Shown here: positions 9,901 to 16,971 of the stretch, piece by piece
Layout of the letters: the number at the start of each line of letters is the position of its first letter
Position numbering within the stretch: the stretch's first letter is position 1
Assembly (NCBI GenBank): GCA_020848935.1
Contig: JADLHF010000109.1
Location: 1-37,237, forward strand
Length of the DNA stretch: 37,237 nt
Source of the DNA: Acetobacteraceae bacterium
GTDB lineage: Bacteria; Pseudomonadota; Alphaproteobacteria; Acetobacterales; Acetobacteraceae
Direction of reading: 5' to 3'
Notes under the pieces: generated by a model
The model's input: only the letters and a program-made list of their open reading frames with translations
The model's database searches: none
Told to the model about the DNA's origin: nothing
Translations under genes and position numbers: made by a program

Positions 9901-10248
9901 AGCGCCTCGCTGGGGGTGACCGCCAAGGGGCGGATGGATCTGGCGCGGCGGCGGTTCGACCTGCGGGGCACGGTGGTGCCGGCGTATTTCCTGAACTCGC
10001 TGCTGGGCCGGGTGCCGGTGCTGGGCAAGCTGCTGAGCCCGGAGACCGGCGGTGGGCTGTTCGCGATGAGCTTCGCGGTCACCGGGCCGTTCGACGACCC
10101 CTCGGTGTCGGTGAACCCGCTGTCGGCGGTGACGCCGGGGTTCCTGCGCGGGTTGTTCGGTGCGTTGGACGGCGGACCGGGCGGCGGCGGCGATGGCCGG
10201 CCGGCAACCCGGCCCGCCGCGCCGGTCAATGAGAGCGGGCAGCGATGA
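6985..10248 (+). CDS. Large AsmA/YhdP-family envelope protein
   Basis: 1087 residues with an N-terminal signal-anchor (about residues 20-40, LLHAAQLLALLAVVGLAALAW) followed by a long periplasmic, beta-rich region. It combines a DUF3971-like middle with an AsmA-like C-terminal domain ending in AYFLNSLLGRVPVLGKLL and FAMSFAVTGPFDDP. These segments are typical of the YhdP/AsmA clan, whose members are proposed to form hydrophobic-groove bridges moving phospholipids between inner and outer membrane. That role is known for E. coli YhdP/TamB and is inferred here. The ATG at 6985 is the first start in frame; GTG 6994 is an alternative. It overlaps the downstream dehalogenase ORF if that gene uses its first ATG. 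Confidence 0.85.
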   Translation: MRRVIGQAAGRAALLLHRLLHAAQLLALLAVVGLAALAWRLDQGPLVLPRLAEELAAQANRHIAPLRLEIGEAALVWQGFRHGADRPLEIRASDLAVYAADGRRVALVPQVNLSLSLRALAGGRIAPRSLLVQGASVRALRREDGSLAVDFSGGGSPEPTAGAPPGRPADFAWLLRALAQPPGEVAEGQAGLLSQVRRLRLRDIDVVVQDQALGLRWRAHKLELDLTRQGEGGVEGTAALELAAGGQVLPVSGRLSLPAAGRKRDAALDVAATLDSVVPADFAALAPAFAPLAAVQAPVTLTATAELGADLVPRHGRLLARMAAGRLHIARGSIPVSGGRAVIEGTREEMRLDLQRLELPGPADGSPTIVTGTASLRPQAGMLAATLDLRLDQVGFAHLATLWPDGVGGPGAKPWITGNITAGTAHDLRLHLRLVAAADLSDGAVTALTGTVAAQDMVVHWLRPVPPAEGVAARLDFVSADEIEVTLLGGAQGALVLSGGRVTLTGLARRDQYATVSVDMAGPVTELIGVLNHPRVNLLSRRPIPMRNPAGQVEGRLVVLALPLENDLTLEDVRLSAVGRLSGLALGGIAAGRDLTGGELSFEAGNDGLRMRGTAALAGIATQLAVEMDFTDGPPAQVIQTVTLAGTAEAAQLVALGLDTPELALTGSAALKLDLVGRRSGRTEIAVRADLARLALRADRLNWAKPAGRPALAEAQLVLERERLASVDKIRIEGEGVSVQAALAIPRSAPRRLVLSRAVLAPGSDVQGEIVWPRGEGQPWTVRLSGAGLDISGEMARKKAPGEAVRGPPWNAELRVERLVLGAGRFLSAVQARSDNDGLVTRNARVTGRAGGGAFELSILPSGLPRQRSLTITARDAGALLAALDVMDDMRGGVMRLTASYDDARPGHPLSGTAEVADFGMRNAPAIGKLLQAITVVGAVEAFSGPDLRFTRLVAPFRFAGEVVELHDARAFSASLGVTAKGRMDLARRRFDLRGTVVPAYFLNSLLGRVPVLGKLLSPETGGGLFAMSFAVTGPFDDPSVSVNPLSAVTPGFLRGLFGALDGGPGGGGDGRPATRPAAPVNESGQR

Positions 10249-10289
10249 CGGCACTTGCCGGCGGCCGTGCGGCGGGGGAGAGTGGCGCC

Positions 10290-11030
10290 ATGCGCAGCGC
10301 CCCCGCCACCCCCCGGCCCGAGCTTGGCGATGTCAGGGCGATCCTGTTCGACACCTTCGGCTCGGTGGTGGATTGGCGCGGCAGCCTGATTGCCGACCTC
10401 GGCGGCTGGGCGGCGGGGCGCGGGATCGCCGGCGACTGGGCGGGGCTGGTGGATGCCTGGCGCGCCGCCTATGCCCCGTCGATGGACCGGGTACGGCGCG
10501 GCGAACTGCCGTGGACCATCCTGGACGACCTGCACCGCGCCACGCTGGAGGGGCTGGTGGCGCGGTTCGGCATCACCGGGCTCGGCGACGCCGACCTGGA
10601 CCACATCAACCGCGGCTGGCACCGGCTGAAGCCCTGGCCGGATGCGGTGCCGGGGCTGACGCGGCTGCGGCGGCGCTATATCATCGGGCCGCTGTCCAAC
10701 GGCAACGTGGCGCTGCTGGTCAACATGGCCAAGGCGGCGGGGATTCCGTGGGACATGGTGTGCTCCACCGAGTTGTTCGGCCACTACAAGCCGGACCCCG
10801 AAACCTATCTGGGCGCGGCGCGGATGCTGGGGCTGGCGCCGGGGCAGGTGATGATGGCCGCCGCCCATAACGGCGACCTGGCCGCGGCGCGGGCCTGCGG
10901 GCTGCGCACCGCGTTCTGGCCGCGCGTGACCGAGTATGGCCCGCGGCAGGTGCGCGACTTCGCCGCCGATGCCGAATGGGACATCGTGGCGGCGGATATC
11001 GAGGACCTGGCCAGCCAACTCGGTGTCTAG
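10290..11030 (+). CDS. Haloacid dehalogenase type II (L-2-haloacid dehalogenase-like)
   Basis: HAD-superfamily hydrolase of the haloacid dehalogenase type II group. Motif I is LFDTFGSVVD with nucleophile Asp21. Motif II is SNGN and motif III is KPDPETY. The AAHNGDLAAA segment matches the AAHxxDL signature that separates type II dehalogenases from phosphatases. Family members replace halogen by hydroxyl on short 2-halocarboxylic acids, with inversion; true substrates are often unknown. Two starts are possible. ATG 10245 overlaps the AsmA-like stop (ATGA). ATG 10290 has a strong GGGGAGAG about 9 nt upstream and begins next to the conserved core, so it is used here. The gene ends about 107 bp before the convergent moaE stop. 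Confidence 0.85.
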   Translation: MRSAPATPRPELGDVRAILFDTFGSVVDWRGSLIADLGGWAAGRGIAGDWAGLVDAWRAAYAPSMDRVRRGELPWTILDDLHRATLEGLVARFGITGLGDADLDHINRGWHRLKPWPDAVPGLTRLRRRYIIGPLSNGNVALLVNMAKAAGIPWDMVCSTELFGHYKPDPETYLGAARMLGLAPGQVMMAAAHNGDLAAARACGLRTAFWPRVTEYGPRQVRDFAADAEWDIVAADIEDLASQLGV

Positions 11031-11137
11031 CGCGCTGACGCAGTCCACCGATTCGCCGCGGCACGCGACCCTGCGATCCCGGCTGGATGGCCCGGACGGC
11101 AGGCGCGCCGTTCAGGTCGAGGCCGGCCGATGGCGCC

Positions 11138-11608
11138 CTAAGGCGCCGGCAGGGCGCCCCAGCGGGCGGCGGCGAGGTCGTCGGCTTCCCGCGCGTCGAC
11201 CCAGGCTTCGCCGCCATCGGCGAAGCTTTCCTTCTTCCAGAACGGCGCCCGCGTCTTCAGCCAGTCGATCAGGAAGGCGGTGGCCTCCAGCGCGTCCTGC
11301 CGGTGGGCCGAGGCGGCGAGCACCAGCACGATGGTCTCGCCGGGCAGCATGGGGCCGACGCGATGCACCAGGGTGCAGCCCAGCAGGCGCCAGCGCTGCT
11401 CGGCCTGGGCCGCGATGGCGGCCATCGCGCGTTCGGTCATGCCGGGATAGTGCTCCAGCGTCATCGCGGTGATGCGCCGGCCATGGGCGGTGTTGCGCAC
11501 GGTGCCGATGAAGCTGCCGACGCCGCCGATGTCGTGGCGGTCCGCGATCAGGGCGGCGATGTCGGCGCCGACGTCGAGCGGCGCTGCCTGGACACGGATG
11601 GTGGCCAT
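11138..11608 (-). CDS. moaE: Molybdopterin synthase catalytic (large) subunit
   Basis: 156-residue MoaE, which inserts the dithiolene sulfurs into precursor Z (cPMP) using thiocarboxylated MoaD to make molybdopterin. Clear motifs: GSFIGTVRN at 31-39, LEHYPGMT at 51-58, HRVG, and LKTRAPFWKKE at 117-127 with the catalytic lysines K118 and K125/K126. It starts 2 bp after the moaD stop, the usual paired arrangement, and is last in the pgsA-mobB-lipoprotein-moaD-moaE run. The stop codon lies in the loop of a small GGCGCC palindrome (11132-11147), which has no T-tract. Confidence 0.97.
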   Translation of the reverse strand: MATIRVQAAPLDVGADIAALIADRHDIGGVGSFIGTVRNTAHGRRITAMTLEHYPGMTERAMAAIAAQAEQRWRLLGCTLVHRVGPMLPGETIVLVLAASAHRQDALEATAFLIDWLKTRAPFWKKESFADGGEAWVDAREADDLAAARWGALPAP

Positions 11609-11610
11609 GC

Positions 11611-11874
11611 TCAGCCCCCCGTCACCGGCGGGAAGAACGCCACCTCGTCGCCGGCTGCCACCGCGGCGTCATGGGTGGCGAATTCCTGGTTGATGGCGCA
11701 GCGCACCGGTGCGGCGGTGCCGAAGGCGGCTTCATACCCTGCGCCGCGGCCGCGCAGCCAGGCGAGGAGGCCGGCGACCGTATCGACCCCCGCCGGCATG
11801 GCGACATGCTCCTCGCCGGTGCCGATGCGCTCGCGCAGCCAGGCGAAATACAGCAGGTGCAGGGTGGCGGCCAT
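11611..11874 (-). CDS. moaD: Molybdopterin synthase sulfur-carrier (small) subunit
   Basis: 87-residue ubiquitin-like MoaD. It begins ATLHLLYFAWLRERIG and ends in the invariant Gly-Gly (FFPPVTGG), the tail that is adenylylated and thiocarboxylated to donate sulfur to MoaE. AINQEFA and GDEVAFFPPV are also family landmarks. The open frame extends upstream to 11913, but that would run across the preceding lipoprotein stop. The ATG at 11874 gives the normal family length and leaves a 4-bp gap to the upstream gene and 2 bp to moaE. Confidence 0.95.
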   Translation of the reverse strand: MAATLHLLYFAWLRERIGTGEEHVAMPAGVDTVAGLLAWLRGRGAGYEAAFGTAAPVRCAINQEFATHDAAVAAGDEVAFFPPVTGG

Positions 11875-11878
11875 GGCG

Positions 11879-12433
11879 TCAGCGTGGTGCCGGGATGGTC
11901 TGGGTGGTGCCATCCGGTCCGATCAGGGTGAGGGTGCCATTGGCGTTCGGCATCACGATGCCGGTGCGCCCGTCCGGCAGGGAATAGGTTTCCACCCCGT
12001 TGCTGCCGACGGTGGTGGTGGCCGGGCCGGCCGGGGTGTTCAGCACGCGCCCGCCGGGCATGGCGCCCACCGGGCGGGCCGACGGTGCCGCCGGCGCGGG
12101 TGCAGGGCGGAGCGAGGCCGGCGGCGCGGCGGTGCCGCGCGGCGCATCGATCGGCGGCAGCGTGGCCATGTCGCGCTGCATGTCGGACATGGTGCGCGCC
12201 GGCGGCAGCGGGCCGGGCCAGACATTGCCGTCCTCGACCCGCAGCGGATCGGTCTGCACGTCCGCCCCCGTTATCCGGCGGGCGTTGTCGCTGTCGATCA
12301 CCGGGCGGTGCGGGTTGGTGCGCAGCGAGATCACGTCGCCGAGGAAGCCGCCCATTCCGTCGGCGGGGCTGCCCACCATGGTGGCGCAGCCGGCAAGCAG
12401 GGCGGGCAACAGGAGCAGGGCGATACGCCGCAT
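11879..12433 (-). CDS. Small Pro/Ala-rich lipoprotein of unknown function
   Basis: 184 residues. The N-terminus MRRIALLLLPALLAGC is a lipoprotein signal peptide with lipobox LAGC, so Cys16 should be lipidated. A central Ala/Pro-rich linker (about 105-135) leads to a conserved-looking C-terminal block, YSLPDGRTGIVMPNANGTLTLIGPDGTTQTIP, that could form short beta-strands. I do not recognise a characterised family. Start ATG 12433 has AAGGA about 8 nt upstream; the longer frame to 12544 would overlap mobB. It is wedged between mobB and moaD with a 4-bp gap to moaD, so it is co-transcribed with cofactor genes. A link to export of molybdoenzymes is possible but unsupported. Confidence 0.82.
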   Translation of the reverse strand: MRRIALLLLPALLAGCATMVGSPADGMGGFLGDVISLRTNPHRPVIDSDNARRITGADVQTDPLRVEDGNVWPGPLPPARTMSDMQRDMATLPPIDAPRGTAAPPASLRPAPAPAAPSARPVGAMPGGRVLNTPAGPATTTVGSNGVETYSLPDGRTGIVMPNANGTLTLIGPDGTTQTIPAPR

Positions 12434-12515
12434 GAGGTTTTCCTTTTGGGCAGTCCGGCGCGGCCGGGCCGCGAACCGCAGATGGGAAGCAATGTGCCCT
12501 TCCGCCAGCCCCGGC

Positions 12516-13016
12516 TCAAGCCTGGGCCGGTAGCGGCTGGGCAATGATCCAGTCGGCGATGGTCGCGGGCCGGGCCAGGTCCAGGCAGGCGCGGTCGCAG
12601 CCGGCCGGGGTGGTGTCGCTGGCGACGGCGACGATATCGGCGCGGCCGGGCCAGATCGGCGGCTTGCCGAGGCTGGCGCGATGCACCTCGATCTTGGCGT
12701 GCGGCGAAGCCTTGAAGCCCTCCACCAGCACCAGGTCCACCGGGGCCAGGCGAGCCAGCAATGCGTCGAGGTCGGGCTCGTCGCCGGCGTTCTCGTGCAG
12801 CAGCGCCCAGCGCCGGGCGCCGGCGATCAGCACCTCCTGCGCGCCGGCGGCCCGGTGGCGCCAGGAATCCTTGCCGGGCTGGTCGAGGTCGAAATCATGG
12901 TGGGCGTGCTTGACGGTCGAGACGCTGAGGCCGCGGGCGGCGAGCAGCGGCAGCAGCGCGGTGAGCAGGGTGGTCTTGCCGCTGCCGGACCAGCCGGTGA
13001 TGCCGAGCAGGCGCAT
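12516..13016 (-). CDS. mobB: Molybdopterin-guanine dinucleotide biosynthesis adapter protein MobB
   Basis: 166-residue P-loop GTP-binding protein that assists MobA in making the guanine-dinucleotide form of the cofactor. The Walker A motif GWSGSGKTT is at residues 8-16. TVKHAHHDFDLDQPGKDSWRHRAAGA and LVEGFK are MobB signatures (the family has VEGFK/H before the switch region). It starts 4 bp downstream of pgsA, with a GAGG only 2 nt before the ATG that overlaps the pgsA stop, suggesting translational coupling. No mobA is present in the window. Confidence 0.94.
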   Translation of the reverse strand: MRLLGITGWSGSGKTTLLTALLPLLAARGLSVSTVKHAHHDFDLDQPGKDSWRHRAAGAQEVLIAGARRWALLHENAGDEPDLDALLARLAPVDLVLVEGFKASPHAKIEVHRASLGKPPIWPGRADIVAVASDTTPAGCDRACLDLARPATIADWIIAQPLPAQA

Positions 13017-13020
13017 CGCC

Positions 13021-13620
13021 TCAATCGCCGACCGGCGCCGAGCCGCGCTGCGGCTGGGAGGCGTGGCGCAGCCCGGTGGTGAGGTAGTCCCATCCGGTGA
13101 CCAGGGTGAGCGCCGCCGCGGTGAACAGCATCGTCTCGCCGATCAGGCTGACCGGCAGCCAGGGCATGTACAGCAGCCCGGCCGAGGCGTTGCCCGCCAG
13201 CAGCGTGCCGAGTGCGCCCATCTGCACCCCGGTCTTCCACTTGGCCAGGGCGGTGACCGGCAGGCCGATGCGCATGCCGGCGAGGTATTCGCGCAGCCCG
13301 CTGACCAGGATCTCGCGCAGCATGATGACAATGGCCGGGTACAGCCCGGCGGTGCTCAGCCGGTCGGTGCCGACCAGCATCATCAGCGCGGCCGCCACCA
13401 GCAGCTTGTCGGCGATCGGGTCGAGCATGCGGCCGAGGTCGGAGGTCTGGCCGTAGTCGCGCGCCAGCTTGCCGTCGAAGTAGTCGGTGATGGCGGCGAT
13501 CGAGAACACCACGCAGGCGGCGAAGTCGGTGCCCGGCGCGCGGATCGAGGCCAGCACCACCATCAGCGGGATGGCGGCGATGCGCGACAGGGTCAGGACA
13601 TTGGGCAGGTCGGTCATCAT
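13021..13620 (-). CDS. pgsA: CDP-diacylglycerol--glycerol-3-phosphate 3-phosphatidyltransferase
   Basis: 199-residue inner-membrane enzyme making phosphatidylglycerol phosphate from CDP-diacylglycerol and glycerol 3-phosphate, the committed step to phosphatidylglycerol and cardiolipin. The CDP-alcohol phosphotransferase motif D-x2-DG-x2-AR-x8-G-x3-D-x3-D is complete: D46, D49-G50, A53-R54, G63, D67, D71. Several hydrophobic helices surround it. The open frame runs far upstream, but PNVLTLSRI begins right after the tandem ATGs at 13620/13617, matching the family N-terminus. It heads a compact run with mobB, the lipoprotein, moaD and moaE, an unusual partnership. Confidence 0.95.
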   Translation of the reverse strand: MMTDLPNVLTLSRIAAIPLMVVLASIRAPGTDFAACVVFSIAAITDYFDGKLARDYGQTSDLGRMLDPIADKLLVAAALMMLVGTDRLSTAGLYPAIVIMLREILVSGLREYLAGMRIGLPVTALAKWKTGVQMGALGTLLAGNASAGLLYMPWLPVSLIGETMLFTAAALTLVTGWDYLTTGLRHASQPQRGSAPVGD

Positions 13621-13629
13621 GCGGGCGGC

Positions 13630-13658
13630 ACAGTAGGCCCATTCGCGGCAAAGGTCAG
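13630..13658 (-). promoter_or_regulatory. Possible promoter of the pgsA-mobB-moaDE operon
   Basis: Minus strand: CTGACC (13653-13658) and TACTGT (13630-13635) are separated by 17 bp. The predicted start would be about 13623, almost at the pgsA ATG. Both hexamers are imperfect, so this is tentative. Confidence 0.25.
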
Positions 13659-13666
13659 CCCGGCAG

Positions 13667-13695
13667 TTGACGGGCGGGCGGCACGGCACTAGCCG
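13667..13695 (+). promoter_or_regulatory. Possible promoter of the DapA-like gene
   Basis: TTGACG (13667-13672), 17-bp spacer, TAGCCG (13690-13695). The predicted start falls at about 13702, the first base of the ATG, and no proper Shine-Dalgarno is present. The -35 is good, the -10 poor. Confidence 0.28.
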
Positions 13696-13701
13696 GGCGG
13701 G

Positions 13702-14595
13702 ATGACCCAGTCCCCCGCCGGCATCTGGCCGATCCTGTATGCCTTTTTCACCCGCGACGGCGTGCTGGACCGTGCGGCGATGCGGCGCCAGACGCAGGCG
13801 GTGCTGGCCGCCGGCGCGCCCGGCATGGTGGTGCTGGGGCTGGCGACCGAGGTGGCCAAGCTGTCCCCGGCCGAGCGGCGGCAGGTGGTGGAATGGGCGG
13901 CCGAGGATCTCGGCGGGCGGATTCCGCTGGCGGTGACGATCTTCGGCGCCACGCCGGCGGAGCAGAGCGAAGCGGTGGCCCAGGCCGCCGCCAATGGGGC
14001 CGCCTGGGTGGTGCTGCAGCCGCCGCGCCAGCCGGGGATTTCCGAGGCGGAACTGCTGGATTTCTTCGGCCGCGTGATCGCGCGCGCGCCGATCCCCGCC
14101 GGCATCCAGAACGCGCCGGAGCTGATCGGCATCGGGCTGGGGCCGTCGGCGATCGCCGAGCTGGCGCGCCGCCACGCCAATTTCACCGTGCTGAAGGGCG
14201 AGAGCCCGGCCACCCTGATCGCGCGGGTGGTGGAGGAGACCGGCGGCAAGCTGGCGGTGTTCAACGGGCGCGGCGGGCTGGAACTGCCGGACAACCTGCG
14301 CGCCGGCTGCGCCGGGCTGATCCCGGCGCCGGACTGCTTCGAGCCGCAGATCGCCATCTACCACGCCATGCGGCGGGGCGATGAGGCGGAGGCCGAACGG
14401 CTGTATCGGGACATCCTGCCGGCGATCGCGTTCGTGATGCAGTCGGTGGACCACCTGATCTGCTACGGCAAGCGGCTGACGGCGGCGCGGCTGGGGCTGG
14501 AGGTGTTCGACCGCGCGCCCGGCCTGTTGCCGAATGCGTTCGGCGAGGCGGCGGTGGCGCGGTTCGCGAAGTCCTTGGGGCCGATGGCGCACTGA
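13702..14595 (+). CDS. Dihydrodipicolinate synthase (DapA) superfamily protein
   Basis: 297-residue TIM-barrel class I aldolase of the DapA/NanA superfamily. The Schiff-base lysine is in TVLKGES (K165), and GLATEVAKLSPAERRQVVE is the diverged pyruvate-binding loop (normally GTTGE). The catalytic tyrosine normally found in the YNxP segment is replaced: the equivalent reads GIQNAPE. That argues against true 4-hydroxy-tetrahydrodipicolinate synthase and for a side branch with another 2-oxoacid aldolase or lyase reaction. It stands alone, divergent from pgsA (81 bp) and convergent with yejE (21 bp). Confidence 0.82.
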   Translation: MTQSPAGIWPILYAFFTRDGVLDRAAMRRQTQAVLAAGAPGMVVLGLATEVAKLSPAERRQVVEWAAEDLGGRIPLAVTIFGATPAEQSEAVAQAAANGAAWVVLQPPRQPGISEAELLDFFGRVIARAPIPAGIQNAPELIGIGLGPSAIAELARRHANFTVLKGESPATLIARVVEETGGKLAVFNGRGGLELPDNLRAGCAGLIPAPDCFEPQIAIYHAMRRGDEAEAERLYRDILPAIAFVMQSVDHLICYGKRLTAARLGLEVFDRAPGLLPNAFGEAAVARFAKSLGPMAH

Positions 14596-14616
14596 GGCGC
14601 CGGCCCGCCGCGGGGG

Positions 14617-15645
14617 TCAGCCCGGCGTCTGCCGCGGGTCGAAGGCGTCGCGGACGGCTTCGCCGATGAAGATCAGCATGGTCAGCAGGCTGCCCAGCAC
14701 CACGAAGGCGGTGATGCCGAGCCATGGCGCCTGGAGGTTGTTCTTGCCCTGGCTGACCAGCTCGCCCAGCGAGGGCGAGCCGGGCGGCAGGCCGAAGCCG
14801 AGGAAATCCAGGCTGGCCAGCACGGTCACCGAACCCGACAGGGTGAAGGGCAGGAAGGTCATTGTGGCGACCATCGCGTTCGGCAGGATGTGGCGCCACA
14901 TCACCGCGACGTCGGACACACCCAGGGCGCGGGCGGCGCGCACGTAGTCCAGGTTGCGGCCGCGCAGGAACTCGGCGCGCACCACGCCGGTCAGGCTCAT
15001 CCAGCTGAACAGCAGCAGGAACACCAGCAGGATCATGAAGCTCGGCGTGATGATGCTGGCCAGGATGATCAGCAGATAGAGCTGCGGCATGCCCGACCAG
15101 ATCTCGATGAAGCGCTGGAACAGCAGGTCGGTCATCCCGCCGCGATAGCCCTGGATGGCGCCGGCGGCGATGCCGACCGCCGAGGAGACCACGGTGAGGG
15201 TGAAGCCGAACAGCACGGACAGGCGCAGGCCGTAGATCACCCGCGCCAGCACGTCGCGCGCCTGGTCGTCGGTGCCCAGCCAGTTGCGCGCGCTGGGCGG
15301 CGCCGGGGCGGGCACGCCGAGGTTCTTGACCACCGTGTCGTGCTTGAACGGGATCGGCGGCCACAGCATCCAGCCGTGCTGGGCGATCATGTCGGCCAGC
15401 ATCGGGTCGGTATAGTCGGCCTCGGTGGGCAACAGGCCGGGGTCGAAATCCTCCTCGGCGTAGTCGGCCAGCACCGGGGCGAACCAGCGCCCGTCATAGC
15501 GGATCAGCAGCGGGCGGTCGTTGGCGATGAACTCGGCGAACAGGCTGAGGCCGAACACCACCAGGAAGATCCGCAGCGACCAGAGGCCGCGGCGGTTGGC
15601 GCAGAAGACGGCCAGCCGCCGCCGGGTGATGGGGCTGAGGGTCAA
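14617..15645 (-). CDS. yejE: ABC transporter permease YejE (oligopeptide / microcin C type)
   Basis: 342-residue inner-membrane permease. The N-terminal NRRGLWSLRIFLVVFGLSLFAEFIANDRPLLIRYDG is diagnostic of YejE. The binding-protein-dependent transport domain contains the EAA-like loop RAARALGVSDVAVMWRHILPNA, which would dock on an ATPase, and ends in DAFDPRQT as family members do. About six membrane helices. The start is a TTG at 15645, with GAGG 8 nt upstream, 10 bp after the yejB stop; no in-frame ATG fits the conserved N-terminus. E. coli YejABEF imports microcin C and peptides. No yejF ATPase gene follows: the next gene is convergent. Confidence 0.94.
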   Translation of the reverse strand: MTLSPITRRRLAVFCANRRGLWSLRIFLVVFGLSLFAEFIANDRPLLIRYDGRWFAPVLADYAEEDFDPGLLPTEADYTDPMLADMIAQHGWMLWPPIPFKHDTVVKNLGVPAPAPPSARNWLGTDDQARDVLARVIYGLRLSVLFGFTLTVVSSAVGIAAGAIQGYRGGMTDLLFQRFIEIWSGMPQLYLLIILASIITPSFMILLVFLLLFSWMSLTGVVRAEFLRGRNLDYVRAARALGVSDVAVMWRHILPNAMVATMTFLPFTLSGSVTVLASLDFLGFGLPPGSPSLGELVSQGKNNLQAPWLGITAFVVLGSLLTMLIFIGEAVRDAFDPRQTPG

Positions 15646-15655
15646 CTTCGCGCCC

Positions 15656-16738
15656 TCATCCCCGCGCCTCGAAATCGATGCGCGGATCGACCACGGTGTA
15701 CATCACGTCGCCGATGATCTGCATCACCAGGCCGAGCAGGGTGAAGATGTAGAGCGTGCCGAACATCACGGGATAGTCCCGCCGGATGGCGGATTCGAAG
15801 CCGAGCAGGCCGAGGCCGTCGAGCGAGAACACGATCTCCACCAGCAGGGCGGAGGAGAACAGGATGCCGATGAAGGCGGCGGGGAAGCCCGCGACGATCA
15901 GCAGCATGGCATTGCGGAAGACGTGGCGGTACAGCACCCGCGCCTCGCTGGCGCCCTTGGCCCGCGCGGTGGTGACGTACTGCTTGCGGATCTCCTCCAG
16001 GAAGCTGTTCTTGGTCAGCATGGTCAGCCCGGCAAAGCCGCCGATCACCAGCGCCGTGGTGGGCAGCACCATGTGCCAGGCATAGTCCATCGCGCGGGAC
16101 GGCCAGCTCCAGTATTCCGACCCCGGCGAACTCAGGCCGCGCAGCGGGAACAGGGTGAGGAAACTGCCGCCGGCGAACAGCACCACCAGCAGGATGGCGA
16201 ACAGGAAGCCGGGCACGGCATAGCCCACCAGCACGGCGGCCGAGGTGGCGACGTCGAACCGGCTGCCGTGGCGCACCGCCTTGGCGATGCCCAGCGGGAT
16301 CGACACCAGGTAGATCAGCAATGTGGACCACAGGCCGATCGACACCGAGACCGGCAGCTTCTGGCGCACCAGCTCCAGCACCGTGGCGTCGCGGAAGAAA
16401 CTGCGGCCGAAATCGAAGCGCACGTAGTCGCCGATCATCTTGAAATAGCGCTCATGCGCCGGGCGGTCGAAGCCGAACATGTGCCGGATGTCGGCCACCA
16501 CCGCCGGGTCCAGCCCGCGCGCGCCGCGATAGGTGCCGTCATTGGGTGCTGCCGCCATCGTCTCGGCACCCGTGCCGGTCATGCGCATGGTGGCGTCGCC
16601 GCCGCGGCCCTTGATGTCGGCAATCATCTGCTCGACCGGGCCGCCCGGCGCGAACTGAACCACCACGAAATTGATGGTGATGATGCCGAGCAACGTCGGG
16701 ATCACCAGCAAGAGACGACGCAGGATGTAGGCCAGCAT
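15656..16738 (-). CDS. yejB: ABC transporter permease YejB (oligopeptide / microcin C type)
   Basis: 360-residue permease starting [19 protein letters not shown], the standard first helix of DppB/OppB/YejB proteins. It includes the YejB-type insertion after the first helix ([16 protein letters not shown]) and FGRSFFRD. The EAA-like loop [24 protein letters not shown] is near residues 240-265. It ends [17 protein letters not shown], typical of the family. It pairs with YejE to form the membrane pore. No clear Shine-Dalgarno precedes its ATG; the 233-bp space to yejA is filled with palindromes that may uncouple its expression from the binding protein. Confidence 0.95.
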   Translation of the reverse strand: MLAYILRRLLLVIPTLLGIITINFVVVQFAPGGPVEQMIADIKGRGGDATMRMTGTGAETMAAAPNDGTYRGARGLDPAVVADIRHMFGFDRPAHERYFKMIGDYVRFDFGRSFFRDATVLELVRQKLPVSVSIGLWSTLLIYLVSIPLGIAKAVRHGSRFDVATSAAVLVGYAVPGFLFAILLVVLFAGGSFLTLFPLRGLSSPGSEYWSWPSRAMDYAWHMVLPTTALVIGGFAGLTMLTKNSFLEEIRKQYVTTARAKGASEARVLYRHVFRNAMLLIVAGFPAAFIGILFSSALLVEIVFSLDGLGLLGFESAIRRDYPVMFGTLYIFTLLGLVMQIIGDVMYTVVDPRIDFEARG

Positions 16739-16760
16739 GGGCTATGCGGGGGAGAGGGAA

Positions 16761-16946
16761 GGCCAGGGGCTTCGCCCCTGGCCCCCAGCAGGGGGCCGAG
16801 CCCCCTGCACCCTCAACCATTTTCGCCTTTGGTGAGAGGGGCCGGCTCGGGTGTTGCAACCACCGTGTTGGCCCCTCGCACCAAAGGCGAACAAACGAAT
16901 GGGGTCTGGGGACCCTGTCCCCAGCGGGTCCAGGGCAGAGCCCTGG
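16761..16946. repeat. Cluster of four GC-rich palindromes between yejA and yejB
   Basis: Four hairpins: 16761-16783 (10-bp stem, GGCCAGGGGC/TTC loop); 16788-16808 (9-bp stem, GCAGGGGGC); 16822-16891 (22-bp arms with one mismatch, 26-nt loop, arms rich in TTCGCCTTTGGTG); 16930-16946 (7-bp stem, CCAGGGC). The remaining sequence of 16739-16971 is GC-rich with no ORF. The arrangement resembles REP-like interspersed palindromes, which commonly sit between a binding-protein gene and its permease genes and adjust the ratio of the products. Confidence 0.75.
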
Positions 16947-16971
16947 CCTTTCTTCTCCTTCCCCCGCCCGC

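Noticed and set aside
7002..10254. Long minus-strand open frames opposite the AsmA-like gene
   Set aside because: Low-complexity Arg/Ser/Pro or His/Gln/Arg translation with no domains. The plus-strand frame has a signal anchor and the family C-terminus.
11132..11147. GGCGCC palindrome around the moaE stop as a terminator
   Set aside because: The 6-bp stem has a 4-nt loop and no T-run; such palindromes are expected by chance in this composition.
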